Shown here: piece by piece, positions 18,273 through 30,132 of the stretch
Position numbering within the stretch: the first letter of the stretch is position 1
How the letters are laid out: each line of letters starts with the position of its first letter
Origin: Chlorophyllum brunneum
Taxonomy: Eukaryota > Basidiomycota > Agaricomycetes > Agaricales > Agaricaceae
DNA: 64,000 nt
Assembly: GCA_963576785.1 (NCBI GenBank)
Contig: OY756142.1
Span: forward strand, 2,542,001 to 2,606,000
Reading direction: 5' to 3'
Program-made: the position numbers and the translations under genes
The notes under the pieces: model-generated
What the model was told of the DNA's origin: nothing
The model's database searches: none
What the model saw: only the letters and a program-made list of their open reading frames with translations

Positions 18273-20090
18273 ATGTCATCGAGTGGAGATGATGTTCCTC
18301 TCTTACCTCTGCCTCAGGGTGGACCATTAGGCCAGCATCGATATCGAGCCTTTGGCATGTCTGGAGATGATACCAATGTCGGCTTGCAGACACCCGCCCG
18401 TCCACATTTCATTCCAGCAAGTTGGCATACACCCCAAGGTGTCCGACCTCCCAATCCACTAGTTCCACCACCACCACCACCTCCTATCTACGTCCAAGCT
18501 CCTCCCAATCCTCGATTCATGCCTAGTCCCTATGAATGAAATGCTCCAAAATTTGATGGACATCCCCTTTCACTAGGATGATTTTTCGCAGAAGTAGAAT
18601 GTCTAGGAAGGAGTTGTCAGCTTAATGATCAAGAAATGATCGAGTATACCCTTGGATACCTTGGCTGGAATGAACATAATACCTAGAAAGAACTCCCATC
18701 AGCAGCAGGAAATGATTGGGATCGATTTAAACAAGAAGTTACCGCTATCTACCCTGGTGCCGATGAAGATCACAAGTATACGTTCTATGATCTTGAGGCC
18801 CTTGCCAACCATCAGGCCATGACACCAATGGGTTCGAGGTATCAATTTGGTGAATACTATAGAAAGTTCCTGACAATTAGTGGATGGCTGTCATGACAAA
18901 ACGAGATCTCACAGAGGGAGCGAGATATGATTTTCCTGAGTGGATTTGACCCCCACTTCCGAGAACGACTTACTGCCAGACTTCACCTCAAATTACCAGA
19001 CTTCCCACCTCATCAGCCTTGGGAAATATCGGATGTAGTCGAGGCTGCGCTGTTTCTGCTTGATACAGTCTCTGCTTCAAATGAGCCAGCTGGTTTTCCA
19101 GGACGTTTGGTACATCCCCCAATCCGGCACCAATCCCAATATCCAGTATTCCAACCACCTTCTCCTCAACCAGTATTGCCGCCAGCTCCCCACGAAACAT
19201 TCGATATGTCATCCTTCGAGCAATTCTTCGTCTCTGATGCATTCCTGAACAAGTTGGCTGGAAAACTCGGAAATCAGTCACAAGGAATACCTACACAACC
19301 ACCTACCAACCGACCTCGGAACACCGATTGCGCATTCTGCTCCGACCCTCATCACTTCCACCATGGATGTGCCCTAGTCGAAGAATATATCCGAAAAGGG
19401 TTGTGCATCCATACAACCAATCGTTGTGTTGCACTACCTGATGGAACAGTTATCATGGCTCAAGTTTCTCCTGGAAAGGATATTAGAGAGAAAATTGACA
19501 ATTATTACAAGGCTCGAAACGTACCCACCATTGCAACCAACATTGTCGAAGCAGCCCCAGCAGTCCAAGCCCAGCAGTATACGTGGACCATGTCTTCAGA
19601 ACCATCAGACGTTATTGCAAACGAGATGTCAGTTGAAGACCTTGAGGAACTTTGGCTTCTTGATACGGTAGCAGTTTCGTCTCTTAAACGAGCAGAGGAC
19701 CTTCGAAAACGTGTCGGAAATGTTGCTAAGGGCAAGCCTAGTCCAAGTGTCAGCACTCGATCAGGAAACAAAGGCCAAACATTGACCCCTACCCTTTTTC
19801 CAAACATTCCCAATCAATCAGCCACCAACCCCTCAAATATACCACAATTTCGGTACACAACACCAGTTGAAGATTCTGCTGTCATACAAGAAGTGTTAGA
19901 CAAAGCAATGGATAGCACAGTGACAGTAACGCACCGACAACTTCTAGCCGTCTCACCCGAAGTTCGACGATATATCAAGGAGCAGGTAACCACAAAAAGG
20001 GTACCTACCACCATGCCATCTCCTCACTCGAAGAAGCAGAAGAGACAGTGTCAGCACTTGTCCATTCTCCAGAAACAAGAGAATCAGTGA
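18273..20090 (+). pseudogene. gag: Gypsy2 gag, interrupted
   Basis: The start ATG at 18273 (MSSSGDD) opens a Pro-rich N-terminal region. Nonsense codons stand at about 18537 (TGA), 18580 (TGA), 18685 (TAG, Trp expected) and 18895 (TGA). The frame beyond 18927 is open to 20090 and contains a zinc knuckle CAFCSDPHHFHHGC (C-x2-C-x4-H-x4-C) at about 19333-19374. The conserved capsid-type stretch around YTLGYL and IYPGADED is visible between stops. The LTRs are nearly identical, so these stops may have been present before the last transposition. Confidence 0.75.
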
Positions 20091-20539
20091 CACTTGTAGT
20101 CGCAAATGATGTGGAAGATCTGCGCACCATCGAGTTAGATATAGAGGGAAAAACAAAGGTGGATGCCATCCTGGATGAGGGTTCCCAGATCATTAGTATG
20201 TGACGTGACATTTGGGAGAAGTTAGGGATACCTATGAGGTCAGACAAAGTTATGGTTATGGAATCAGCCAACTCCTCTCGTGAATCGACAATGGGATTCC
20301 TACCCAATCTTCGAGTAACCATTGGCGACCGTATGTTGTATCTTCAAGTTCAAGTGGTCGAAAACGCATCGTATGAAATGCTGCTGGGACGGCCATTCTT
20401 GACACTTACCCAAGCCAATACACGCCATCTTTCGAATGGAGGATCATATATCACGCTCATAGACCCCAATAATGGCCAAATTGTTACAGTCCCAACCAAG
20501 CCTCGAATCCGTACCTCACCATCTCACTCAGGTTTTTAA
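20091..20539 (+). pseudogene. Gypsy2 protease region
   Basis: Retropepsin-like segment: VDAILDEGSQIISM with the presumptive catalytic Asp in the DEGS context, then LLGRPFL near the end. A TGA at about 20206 follows IISM, where Arg would fit. The frame closes at 20539 before the RT frame opens. Proteases in related basidiomycete elements often deviate from D(S/T)G, so DEGS may be native. Confidence 0.6.
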
Positions 20540-20556
20540 AAATCGATGATTCGGCT

Positions 20557-22767
20557 ATGTGTCGAGGAGATACATGTCAACTACAAGCTCGCAAATTGTT
20601 AAAGAAACCTACCTTGTCAATAATCCCACTCAACTGCTTTATGATTTCACCACTTGTGTTCACCTCATCTCACTTCAACACCATATCGAAACCTAAGGAA
20701 ATATACAAAATATCACTATCAGCCCTAGAGAAAACTCTCCAAACCCTCGAAACACTTGCCTACAAGAAAGTTGCCAGTCGCATCAAGCCTGTAGCCACCA
20801 CCCTACCAGAAAAGTTCCGAATTGTTCGTCGGATCCCAGCTGATCCTCTTGAAAACCTCCCAATCCTACCAACCAACCCTCCCAACTTCGTACCTGGAAT
20901 TTGTTATACAGCTGAACGAAAGGAAGCTATGAAGGTGAATGAGAATAACTTCCTGACAATAGAAGAAGAAAAACTGGTACATTACCTTATCAAAGCTCAA
21001 GAGACCGGTTTCGCATGGTACGAAGAAGAGAAAGGAAAATTCTCTTCAGATTATTTTGACCCAGTCGTAATCCCTACGATTGAGCACATTCCATGGAGCC
21101 TACGAAACATACCCATTCCCCCAGGAATCTTCAATCATGTAGTTCAGATCATCAAGGACAAGATCACAGCAGGAGTCTACGAACCATCAAGCTCTTCATA
21201 TTGTTCTCGTTGGTTTTGCGTACTAAAGAAGGATGGGAAATCTCTCCGTCTTGTCCACGATCTCCAGCCCCTTAACGCAGTAGCAATAAAAGATGCAGGA
21301 GTGCCCCCAATAGTCGAACATTATGCAGAGTCATTTGGTGGTCGAGGATGCTACGGAGTGTTTGATCTCTTTGTTGGATATGATCAACACGCCCTAGCTT
21401 TGGAGTCCCGTGACCTGACAACATTCCAGACACCCCTCGGAACATTTCGCCTCACATCTATACCAATGGGTTATACAAACTCAATGCAGATTCAACACAG
21501 CGACCTTACCTTCCTCCTACAAGATGAAATCCCACATGTAGCAGTTCCATTTGTCGATGATGTCCCTGTTAAAGGACCATCCACGCGCTATGAATTAGAC
21601 AGTGGTCAGCTCGAAAGTATTCCGGAGAATCCAGAAATCCGACGTTTTGTATGGGAGCATCTGCAAAACGTGAACCGAGTTGTTCAGCGAATCAAGCATG
21701 CTGGAGGAACATTTTCGGCAGCAAAATCTCACCTTTGTGTTCCATCTGCACTTGTTGTTGGTCACCAATGTACCTATGAAGGGCGACTTCCAGATAAGTC
21801 TCGAATTCAGAAGATCGTTGACTGGCCACCCTGCCAAAACCTTACCGAAGTTCGTGGATTCCTTGGCATGATGGGAACTATCCGAAGCTTCATCAAAAAT
21901 TACGCTACAATTGCATGTCCACTTGTGAACCTTATGCGAAAAGGAGCAGAGTTTGTCTTTGAAGAAGAGCAAGAGTTAGCTATGGAGAAGTTGAAGAAAC
22001 TTGCGAAAGACTCACCAGCAATCCGAGGAATCGACTACGCCAGTGGAAGGGAGGTGATCCTGGCTGTAGATACATCAATGATTGCAGTGGAATACATAAT
22101 CTCACAGATCAGGGCAGACAACTGGCAATATCCCTCAAGATTCAGATCGTTAACCTTGTCTGAAAGGGAAGGACAATACTCACAGGCAAAATTAGAGCTC
22201 TTTGGATTGTTTCGAGCCTTGAAGGACTGCAGGATTTGGATAGTAGGCGTGAAGAACCTGACCATTGAAGTAGATGCAAAGTATATTCATGGAATGGTTA
22301 ATAATCCAGATATCCAACCTAATGCAACAATCAACCGATGGATTTCGGCCATCCTGCTCTTCGACTTCCAATTACGCCATGTTCCAGGTTATACACATGG
22401 CCCAGATGGTCTATCGCGACGTCCCCAAGCAATAGAGGATCCAGTGGGAGAGGATGACTATGAGGCGTGGATTGACGAAGCCAATGCCTTCACAATTGAA
22501 GCAAGTTCCAGACTAAACCCATACGCTCAAGACAACCAAGGACTACCCTCGTGGCTGGAATTATCAAACACGTTCGGAACAGAGGTTCTCAACACATCGA
22601 GACTACTTCCCAGACCACGCCAAGCCCATGAGACTCTTTATCCCACCATCGAGGTCCTATCAAACATAGATACTAGTGATCCCCAGTCATGTCATCCCCA
22701 GATTCCCCGGTCAGAAAAAGCCTGCGCACGCAATTTCGAACTCTCCTCAATCGAAAATTTCCTCTGA
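20557..22767 (+). CDS. pol: Gypsy2 RT and RNase H (open 736-aa segment of pol)
   Basis: Longest open part of Gypsy2. RT: RWFCVLKKDGKSLRLVHDLQ, FDLFVGYDQ, SIPMGYTNSM and catalytic FVDD at residues 332-335 (21550-21561). Connection: GFLGMMGTIRSFIKNYA. RNase H: D505 in LAVDTS, KLELFGLFRAL with its Glu, and LTIEVDAKY, followed by GPDGLSRRPQ. The reading frame ends in TGA at 22765-22767, after which the integrase continues in broken form, so this is a fragment of a longer polyprotein and not a separate gene. The first Met is arbitrary. Confidence 0.85.
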   Translation: MCRGDTCQLQARKLLKKPTLSIIPLNCFMISPLVFTSSHFNTISKPKEIYKISLSALEKTLQTLETLAYKKVASRIKPVATTLPEKFRIVRRIPADPLENLPILPTNPPNFVPGICYTAERKEAMKVNENNFLTIEEEKLVHYLIKAQETGFAWYEEEKGKFSSDYFDPVVIPTIEHIPWSLRNIPIPPGIFNHVVQIIKDKITAGVYEPSSSSYCSRWFCVLKKDGKSLRLVHDLQPLNAVAIKDAGVPPIVEHYAESFGGRGCYGVFDLFVGYDQHALALESRDLTTFQTPLGTFRLTSIPMGYTNSMQIQHSDLTFLLQDEIPHVAVPFVDDVPVKGPSTRYELDSGQLESIPENPEIRRFVWEHLQNVNRVVQRIKHAGGTFSAAKSHLCVPSALVVGHQCTYEGRLPDKSRIQKIVDWPPCQNLTEVRGFLGMMGTIRSFIKNYATIACPLVNLMRKGAEFVFEEEQELAMEKLKKLAKDSPAIRGIDYASGREVILAVDTSMIAVEYIISQIRADNWQYPSRFRSLTLSEREGQYSQAKLELFGLFRALKDCRIWIVGVKNLTIEVDAKYIHGMVNNPDIQPNATINRWISAILLFDFQLRHVPGYTHGPDGLSRRPQAIEDPVGEDDYEAWIDEANAFTIEASSRLNPYAQDNQGLPSWLELSNTFGTEVLNTSRLLPRPRQAHETLYPTIEVLSNIDTSDPQSCHPQIPRSEKACARNFELSSIENFL

Positions 22768-24126
22768 GAGCCCAAGCATATGCCAGGAATGAAGGAAGAG
22801 GCCTTCAAACGATTAGTACAACAGGCAGCAGGTTTCTTCATATGAGAAGGTCGATTATGGAAAAAGGACACTAAAGCAAAACATAAGTTGGTGATTAGGG
22901 AGGAAGAAAAGCGGTACAGCCTACTGAAGCAAGCACATGATGAACTTGGCCACAAAGGTATCTTCACAACCTGAATTTGCCTCCTCGAATGGTTCTGGTG
23001 GCCTTATCTAGATGAAGACGTCCATTGGTTTATCAAAACATGTCACGAATGTCAGGCGCGTTCTACCAAGTGAATTTTCATACCACCTACCATTCCCATC
23101 CCTCTATCCCTATTTCGCAAAGTCTACATCGACATGATGTTTATGCCGAAGTCTAATGGTTTCCGATATGTTGTCCATGCTCGATGCTCTCTATCCTCAT
23201 ATCCAGAATGGCGGATGCTTTGCAACGAGAACGCACGCACACTCGGCTCATTTGTGTTCGAAGAAATTCTGTGTAGGTGGGGCGCTGTTGAAGAAATTGT
23301 GACCGACAATGGGCCTGCATTCATACAAGCGGTTGAGTACCTTTCGCGAAAATACAAGATAAACTATATACAGATATCCCCCTACAATTCACAAGCCAAC
23401 GGTCTGGTCGAACGTTGACATTTTGATGTTAGAGAGGCTCTGGTGAAGGCGGTAGATGGCGATGAGAAAAGGTGGACTGCGGTTGCTCCATCAGTGTTCT
23501 GGGCTGAGCGAATATCGATCCAAAAATCTATGGATTACTCACCATATTACATAGCTCATGGATTGGAGCCTCTTCTCCCCTTTGACCTCATGGAAGCGAC
23601 ATATCTTGCTCCTCCCCTTTCCAAACCAATCCCCTCAGCCGATCTCATAGCGTATCGAGCCATCCAGCTCCAAAAACGGCCATCTGACCTCGCGCAAATA
23701 AAGCAGCGGCTGATTAAAGCACAATATCAGTCAATCAGGCAGTTTGAAGAGCAACATGGACATACAATTCAAAACTACAATTTTGATCCTGGAGCACTAG
23801 TCTTGGTCCGAAACTCGCGTATTGATGGAGACCTTGGCAGTAAGACCAAACCCCGTTACTTTGGCCCCATGGTAGTTATGAAGAAAACAAAGGGAGGATC
23901 GTATATCCTTGCAGAGCTCGACGGCAGCATGTCAAGGCTACGTTTCGCAGCCTTCCGAATTGTTCCATACCATCCACGTGACCTGCAATCAATTCCAGTC
24001 ACAAAAATAACTGATCTCTCATCAGAGCAACTTGACGAGATCACCCACGACCCTATCAACGTCCCTCTCCCTTACAACAATGTCCCCTCCATAGAAGAGC
24101 CCCTCAAGAATCAGCTATCTGACTGA
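22768..24126 (+). pseudogene. Gypsy2 integrase, interrupted
   Basis: The zinc finger (AHDELGHKG...CHECQ) is split by TGA codons at about 22844, 22972 and 23070. The catalytic core shows YIDMMFMP (first Asp), VTDNGPAF (second Asp) and NGLVER (Glu), then TGA at about 23416. The open part 23443-24126 carries the C-terminal DNA-binding region (PGALVLVRNS, RYFGPMVVM). No chromodomain is seen before the 3' LTR. In four of the five stops Arg would fit, pointing to CGA-to-TGA changes. Confidence 0.8.
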
Positions 24127-24158
24127 CTGGGAAGTCAGTACGAAAAGTACCCCGGAGA

Positions 24159-24867
24159 TGTGGAGATCGGACGACGGCTAGGCCTTCAAACAGCTATCCG
24201 TCCCCCTCCTCCCACTAGTCCTATTTGTACACGACATTCCGCTTGTCCGATGAAGGAAAATAGGCCGAGGACTCAACGGCCAATATGTTTTGAATGCCAG
24301 CAAGATGGGCATCAATTCTCACAGACTCAAAAAGGGCAAAGACCTTCGGGCCTAACTACCTCACTCTCCATCCCGACATTGCTCTCCATTCGCCGCGCCA
24401 GCCAGTACCCTCTCGATAAAACAATTTCATTCAAATCCCTGAACACGTAGGAATGGTTGTTACTAAAAGTATGAAAATTTTCAATCCCTTATGTACCCTT
24501 TCATTCAATCCATATAATATCTCCATAATCCCTAATTCGGACTGTTTCGGACTCTACTTTTCTATTCAAATTATTTCTACAGTGCATACAAACTATGTAC
24601 GAGGTTTCCGTAGCATAGGTTTGGATTTTCGTATAAATACGAATGTACTTCGTCTACGAAAATCAGTGAAAAAGTATCTGGTTATTCCTATCTCTCTTCT
24701 CTGCCTCCCAGAGGCTCGTAAATGTCTCGCTTCGACAAACCACCCTTTCCTTTACCTTTGTGTGTTCCTAGACACATTCCCTTTCACCTCTACTCCCCTT
24801 GGGTCGAAGTCCCAACGTTAGACGGACGCTGACGTGCTCACAAACATAACGAGACAACGTCTCTTCA
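24159..24867 (+). repeat. Gypsy2 3' LTR
   Basis: 709 bp, same length as the 5' LTR with three differences. Followed directly by CGCTCCATAACGGAG, the continuation of LINE1-B, which shows where the target sequence resumes. Confidence 0.93.
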
Positions 24868-27579
24868 CGCTCCATAACGGAGCAGACAGGGTGATTCTCA
24901 GAAAGTGTGGCAACCCTGTGGACGGCACGGGCAGCCAGCTTCTTGAGATGAAAATGGATGGGGATGAGGCCAGCCAAGGCCTCAGCTCCTCCAGTAGGGC
25001 TGGTGCGGAATGCACTAGTGATCCACAATGCAGCCCTACACTACATAGTGTTAAGTTGTTTCAGAAGGGCCTTGTTACGGGCACCCTCATAAAACCACAA
25101 ACAAAACCCATACATAGCAATAGGCACTACGCATGAGCGATAAAGGGTCCTCTTTTGAGCAGGAAGAAGACCTCGTGAAGAGTTACCAAGCATGCCCATG
25201 GCCTTGACCATGGACAGAGACTTGGTAGCATAATGTCGAACATGCTCTTTGAACGTAAGAGCACGATTGAAGAAAAAACCCAAGTACCTCCAATGGGTCT
25301 TAGGGCATAACGGAGTGTCGCTGGTATGGGGAGCATACCCCAAATCCAGCGGTGGGTTATCATCTCCCCGTTTACGGGAGAAATGAAAAACTTCGGACTT
25401 GTCGTGCTCGACGGCAAGCCCAAATGCAGTAGTCAAGCGATAAATAATCTGGTACACCTGCTTGAGGCACACCAAATTAGGCTCCCAAGTTTTAGCTTGG
25501 GCGATGGCAAGGCCATCGTTGACATATGAGAGCAAGGTGCTCCCAAGGGTGATTGCCTCCCTATCATAAAGCTTCATGAAGGGGGCAAGATAGAGGCCGG
25601 AGAGGACAGGAGAGAGCAAAGAGCCCTGACCTACCCCAACGTCTGCCTGTCTGAGATCAGACTTATGGTCTCCCCACATGTACTGCATAGAGCGGCCAAC
25701 TAAGTAAGAGGCAAAGAATCTCCCCACACAGGGGTCGAATCCTTGCTTCCGTAAAATCGCCAACAACATATTGTGGTTGAGTGAAGGAAAGAACTGAGCA
25801 ATGTCAAATGTGACAATGCTAGTTTTGAGGCCCTTGGCCCACCCCGCACGAACAATGTGGGTTAGGAGCATCCCAGCATCATCAGTGGATCTCTGACAGA
25901 TACCACTGAGCTGATTTGGATGAAAAACTCCATGTTTGATGGAGTCAAACTGGAGGCGATTCAAGATCATTTTCTCGATGAGTTTACTAAAGGTGTTCAG
26001 GAGCACAATGGGCCTGAATGCCTTGGGCGTTGAATAGGATGGCTTGCCCAGCTTTGGTATGATAACTGACAAGCTTTCCTTGAAATGGGATGGCCAATGA
26101 CCCACATGCATGCAGGCATTAGCTATCCCAATGAACAGCCGAAGGACATCGGGGTCCTCAGTGATCTCTTTGAGGTGGGTCCATGTTATGTGGTCTGGCC
26201 CCGGGGCAGACACACCCGAGCATGCGCTCAGGGTATCCATTAGCTCTAAGGCTGAAAAATGGACCCACTCCCTAGCCGGGAGGCTTGGCAGCAGATCAAG
26301 GACAGAAATATCCACTGCTCGGCCAGAAGCCGAGTTGTAGGTATTGTGGAGTGCATCCCAGAGATCCGGGAGCATGTGACATGGCTCTCCATTGTACTGG
26401 ATAGCCTCACAGGGTGGAAGCTTCCGCTTTTGGACCCATTCCATAAGGTCCCATGGTTGCTTGTTAGTAGAAGCAATCTTCTCAATGCAAGCATCAAAGA
26501 AGTTGCACTTAGCGCACTTCTTAGCACATCTAAAAGTAGAGTAGTCATCATGAAAACAGGTCTCACGATATCTCCCAAAAGTTTTGCGGCAATCCTGGTT
26601 CCACCAGGGTTTAGAGCAGCGAGTGATCATGATGTCCACTGCATGGGCTTCCCATGCAGTAGAAAAGGCCTCTGCCATGGCATGAACTGCAGCTTCAACC
26701 TCATCAGTAGTAATAGGTTCCGGAAGTCTAGCTACTTCCCGGAGGTCCCAGATAACATCAGTGAGGAAGAGTGCTACCTCTTCACCACCATCATGCAGCA
26801 GGGTTTTCCTGTGAGTCTCCACTATCGTGGGAATGACTGGAAGCATCAGGACCAGTGGAATGTGGTCTAACGGACCCCTAAGGGAGTAATCCAACCTAGG
26901 CCTATAGGAAATAGACAGGTCTGATGGAACAAATGCCAGATCAATGATAGAAGGTCGAAGATCCTCATTGTGCGGAATATGAGTAGGCCCAGGCTCGACC
27001 GGAAGGGCGAGGTCTAGACCGATGTCTGTCCCGATGGAGATCAGGGACTGCGAGGTACCTGAGTGGAAGCCATAATTAGGGTCCCACAACTCAGAATGGC
27101 AATTGAAATTGCCGCCCATGTAGATATGCTTGGGCAATGTAGCGGCACGGTCTGCAAGGAACCGAATTGCTGTGTGCTCCGAATCAGAGTAAATGTTCAT
27201 GAGGTTCAGGGTCTCACCCCCCAAAAAGAGGGAGAGAACCATGATGTCACGGTGGTTGATGAGATCTGTCCAATAGGACGGTCTCAGAGAAGCCAACTAG
27301 TTATGGACAAATATCATAACCCGTGGGTCAGAGCCAGGCTCCAGGGCCCGAACCATGCACAGCCACTTGGGGTGCTTGGGGGCGCCAATAACATCGTCCC
27401 CCTCGACAGAAGTTGTGGAGGGAGTGGATCTGATGAACCGCCAGGGAGGTTCTTGAATAAAGAGAATATCAAAGAGATCTTTGAGATCCTCAAGTAGAGT
27501 GTCCAATAAATCATAATTCTTGTTGAGATTCTGTTGGTACAACCGAATACTACGTAGTTCTAAAGGTTGCCTATTCATT
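24868..27579 (-). pseudogene. LINE1-B ORF2: endonuclease, RT and RT tail
   Basis: The start ATG at 27579 overlaps the ORF1 TAG (27574-27572), as in LINE1-A and -G. Endonuclease motifs: YQQNLNKN, LFIQEPPW, MGGNFNCHSELWD (Asn replaces the usual Asp of GDFN) and DHIPLVL. A TAG at 27299-27297 replaces Trp. From there the frame is open to 25041 through RT: AFR/T-IVLLNTFSKL, TFDIAQFFPSLNH, GQGSLLSPVLSG. The catalytic box reads YVND (about 25514-25525), so the first catalytic Asp is lost. A TAG at 25043-25041 replaces CAG. The frame continues to the Gypsy2 boundary. Confidence 0.85.
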
Positions 27580-28616
27580 GGCAAGCTGTAGAGTACGAGG
27601 GTTGGTGAGGGGAGATCACCGTCAAAGACGGTTGTTACTCACCTCACGATAGAATTTCTTGATTTTCTCGGGTTCAAACCAAGCATCAAAGAATTTATAC
27701 TTCTTCGAGGTCATATGGTGCAGACCTCGGCAGTTGAGACAACATGGCATATGAGGACAAGGCTCATCCACTAGTATAGGAGGGATGGGAGGCTGCATGT
27801 TGGAGTTACCCTTGCAGCGCCCACAGAGAGTTTGGTGATGCTCCTTGCAATGAGGACCACCACAGGTTGGGCATTTCAAGGCCTGCGCCTTGCAGAATTG
27901 AATGGGGTGGCCCCAGTGGAAGCAACGCTTACACAGAGACACCCCCAGAGAGGCTGCGGATGGCCTGATAGGACAGGCATATCCACCGATATGGAGCGAC
28001 TTCCTGAGGAGGAGGTTTGCCCATTGACCCTTCTGAGAGTCATGAATATTGAAGTACACTGTGGCGGTATCAGACACCTCAGAGTTCCTTGAAATACGGG
28101 GGGGTCCCGTTAACGTGAAAAGATTAGAAAACGCTGTGCGCTTCATGATCTGCTCGATCTCAAAAGAGGACCAGCGAGTCTCGCCGATCCTAAAGAAGAG
28201 GACGTCGATGACCTTGAGGTAGGACTTTGACTGGGGGAGGCCAACTGTAAATACAGTTCCCTGAGGGACAGCCTTTGAGATCCATGTCCTGGCGACCTCC
28301 AGGTTGGCAGGAGTGGGGACAGCATTGGTACACAGAGCGAAACCCCCATACTTGGCAGAGGTAGACTCTACTCGAATGTGAAGGCATGAGTCCACGAAAC
28401 CATGGTTGACCATGGTCTTGAGGTGGAAAGAGGAGACTTCGGGGGTAGCCTCGAAGTCAACAATCAACTGGCGCCGTGAGGGGCCAGCGGTGGTCATCCT
28501 AGGTCTCTTCTTAGCAGCTTTGGACTTGGGAGGAGAGGCTTGCTTGCCCATGGCAAGAATCCTGTCCGGAGGAAGCAAAGGGAACATTTGTGCAAGCTGC
28601 ACAACAGTCCCCAATG
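27572..28616 (-). pseudogene. LINE1-B ORF1, C-terminal two thirds
   Basis: 5'-truncated ORF1 beginning within the segment VQLAQMFPLLPPDRILAM. It keeps the Lys-rich patch, the conserved VDFEATPEVSSFHL core and the C-terminal knuckles, here intact: CKRCFHWGHPIQFC (C-x2-C-x4-H-x4-C), CPTCGGPHC and CLNCRGLHH. The long open frame is the best-preserved LINE1 nucleic-acid-binding ORF1 core in the window. A TGA at about 27622 replaces the codon before the true end at 27572. Confidence 0.8.
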
Positions 28617-28631
28617 CCTTTCTGTCCACAG

Positions 28632-30132
28632 TTAAGACCATGGGCATGCTTGGTAACTCTTCGCGAGGCCTTCTTCCTGCTCAGAAGAGGACTCTCTATC
28701 GCTCATGTGTAGTTCCTATCGCTACGTATGGGTTTCAACTCTGGTTTTATGAAGGTGCCTGTAACAAGGCCCTTCTGAAACAACTTAACACTATGCAGCA
28801 AAAGGCTGCATTGTGGATCACTGGTACGTTCCGCACCAGCCCTACTGGAGGAGCTGAGGCCTTGGCTGGCCTCATCCCCATCCATCTTCATCTCAAGAAG
28901 TTGGCTACCTGTACTGTCCACAGGGTTGCCACACTTTCTGAGAATCACCCTGTTCACTCCATTATGGGGCGTCAGTACATTGGGGGATGTGCTCCACACC
29001 CTAGATCAATCGCTCTCATGACCCCTGCTCAGGCAGTCAAGGTCAAGGGGCCAGTCACAGAGGCAAACTCTCATTTGCCAGACTTAATGGAGACGTTCAA
29101 GCCATTTGTGCTCGAAGCGTCACCAGGTTCTCGTCTCCTGGACCGCCACGTGGCCCAGGTGACTTATAAGATGTATGATGCCTCGCTCGGTGGAAACCCT
29201 GTGGGTCGTCAGGTAGATTTGCTCAACGATACCCTTCGTGGGTACTGTGAGGACAGACAGGTTGTCTACGCAGTGATGGACGCGAGTCTGCTGCTGGTTG
29301 GGGACTTCCAGGCAGTTTCTGCTGCCCATGTTTATAGGGGGACACATTTGCTTCGTGCAATGCATCACCCAGCTGGCAAGGTTACAGCCCCGGATGCTGA
29401 ACTTTTTGCCATTTGTATGGCTTTGGGAACTGCTGTGGTGGTTTCTGAAGCTGTACATATTGCGGTCTTTATGGACTCAATTGGTTCTGCCAAGCGAGCT
29501 CTAGACCCATCTGTACACTCTGGCCAGGGACATTCCCTGGCTGTGTGTCATCTCTTGTTGGAGTGGTTCAGGGATTGTCCTGACCACTCCCTCACTTTCT
29601 GGTCTGTTCCGTCTTTGGCAAAATGGTCCATTCATCAGGATGTGCATGTATTTGCCACCGACTTACAGGTTGCCACTGGACATTGTCCAGTGACATCTAT
29701 TAATTTGCTGCATAAACTCAACATAGCAACTGTCCAGAAGGCCTGGAAGGTTACCTTCCAGGACTCCTCTTATTGCGGTTCTAACTTCCTTGTTCTCAAG
29801 GACAGTAAGAACAAGGTTCTACAGCCAACGTACCTCCATGGAGGTTCTTGGCTTCCTTCCTTTCCCTCTCAGTCCATTGTGACGAGAGCGAATTGTGCCA
29901 TTCTCAGGCACGCTCCAACCGGTGAGTATTACTCCTGGTTTCATCCTCTAGAGCCTATTGGCTGCGAGTGTGGGGCTCCTCTGGAGACTCGCACTCATAT
30001 CTTGTGCTCTTGTCCTCTGTACAAGAGGCATCATGGCTTGCCGGTCTCTGTTGACCAGCTCGTTAGTTTCCTTAAGCGTAATCCTTTAGCGTTTGCATTT
30101 AAGTCCAACATACCACTTGCGGGAGTTGGATA
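28632..30132 (+). pseudogene. LINE1-A ORF2, RT tail, RNase H and C-terminal tail
   Basis: Continuation of LINE1-A after the LINE1-B insertion: KTMGMLGNSSRGLLPAQ, TYGFQLWFYEG, then GLIPIHLHLKKL. The RNase H signatures are VMDASLL, DAELFAI and FMDSIGSAKRALD. The Cys/His tail CECGAPLETRTH...CSC follows, and the protein ends AGVG with TAA at 30130-30132. This piece is uninterrupted and extends in frame from the 3' end of LINE1-B by chance, which makes an artificially long ORF. Only the part from 28632 belongs to LINE1-A. Confidence 0.87.

Larger units (their letters stand above)
17451..24867 (+). mobile_element. Gypsy2: Ty3/Gypsy LTR retrotransposon, coding region decayed
   Basis: A 7.42-kb element with two 709-bp LTRs that I see differing at only three positions. 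It is inserted in ORF2 of LINE1-B. The target duplication is CGCC/CGCT (4 bp, or 5 bp as ACGCC/ACGCT if the LTR ends one base earlier). Coding is on the plus strand: gag, protease, RT-RNase H, integrase, without a chromodomain. At least ten in-frame nonsense codons interrupt it, nine of them TGA, mostly where Arg (CGA) would fit. It belongs to a different lineage from Gypsy1: RT motif FVDD followed by VPVKGP, longer LTRs, and a TGG-type primer binding site. Confidence 0.92.
15978..28620 (-). mobile_element. LINE1-B, 5'-truncated LINE carrying Gypsy2
   Basis: Second LINE1 copy, minus strand, inserted in the RT region of LINE1-A. The poly(A) appears as T at 15978-16000. The exposed pieces are 15978-17450 (3' UTR and RNase H) and 24868-28620 (RT tail, RT, endonuclease, ORF1 part). 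Gypsy2 interrupts it within ORF2. The 5' end is truncated inside ORF1 at about 28616. The ORFs contain several nonsense codons, including a TAG in the endonuclease shared with LINE1-G. Confidence 0.88.

Noticed and set aside
28600..28640. Twin-priming inversion joining LINE1-B and the plus-strand LINE1 at 28.6 kb
   Set aside because: The plus-strand piece continues exactly the LINE1-A sequence broken at 15977, with a short duplication, so simple nesting explains the head-to-head look.
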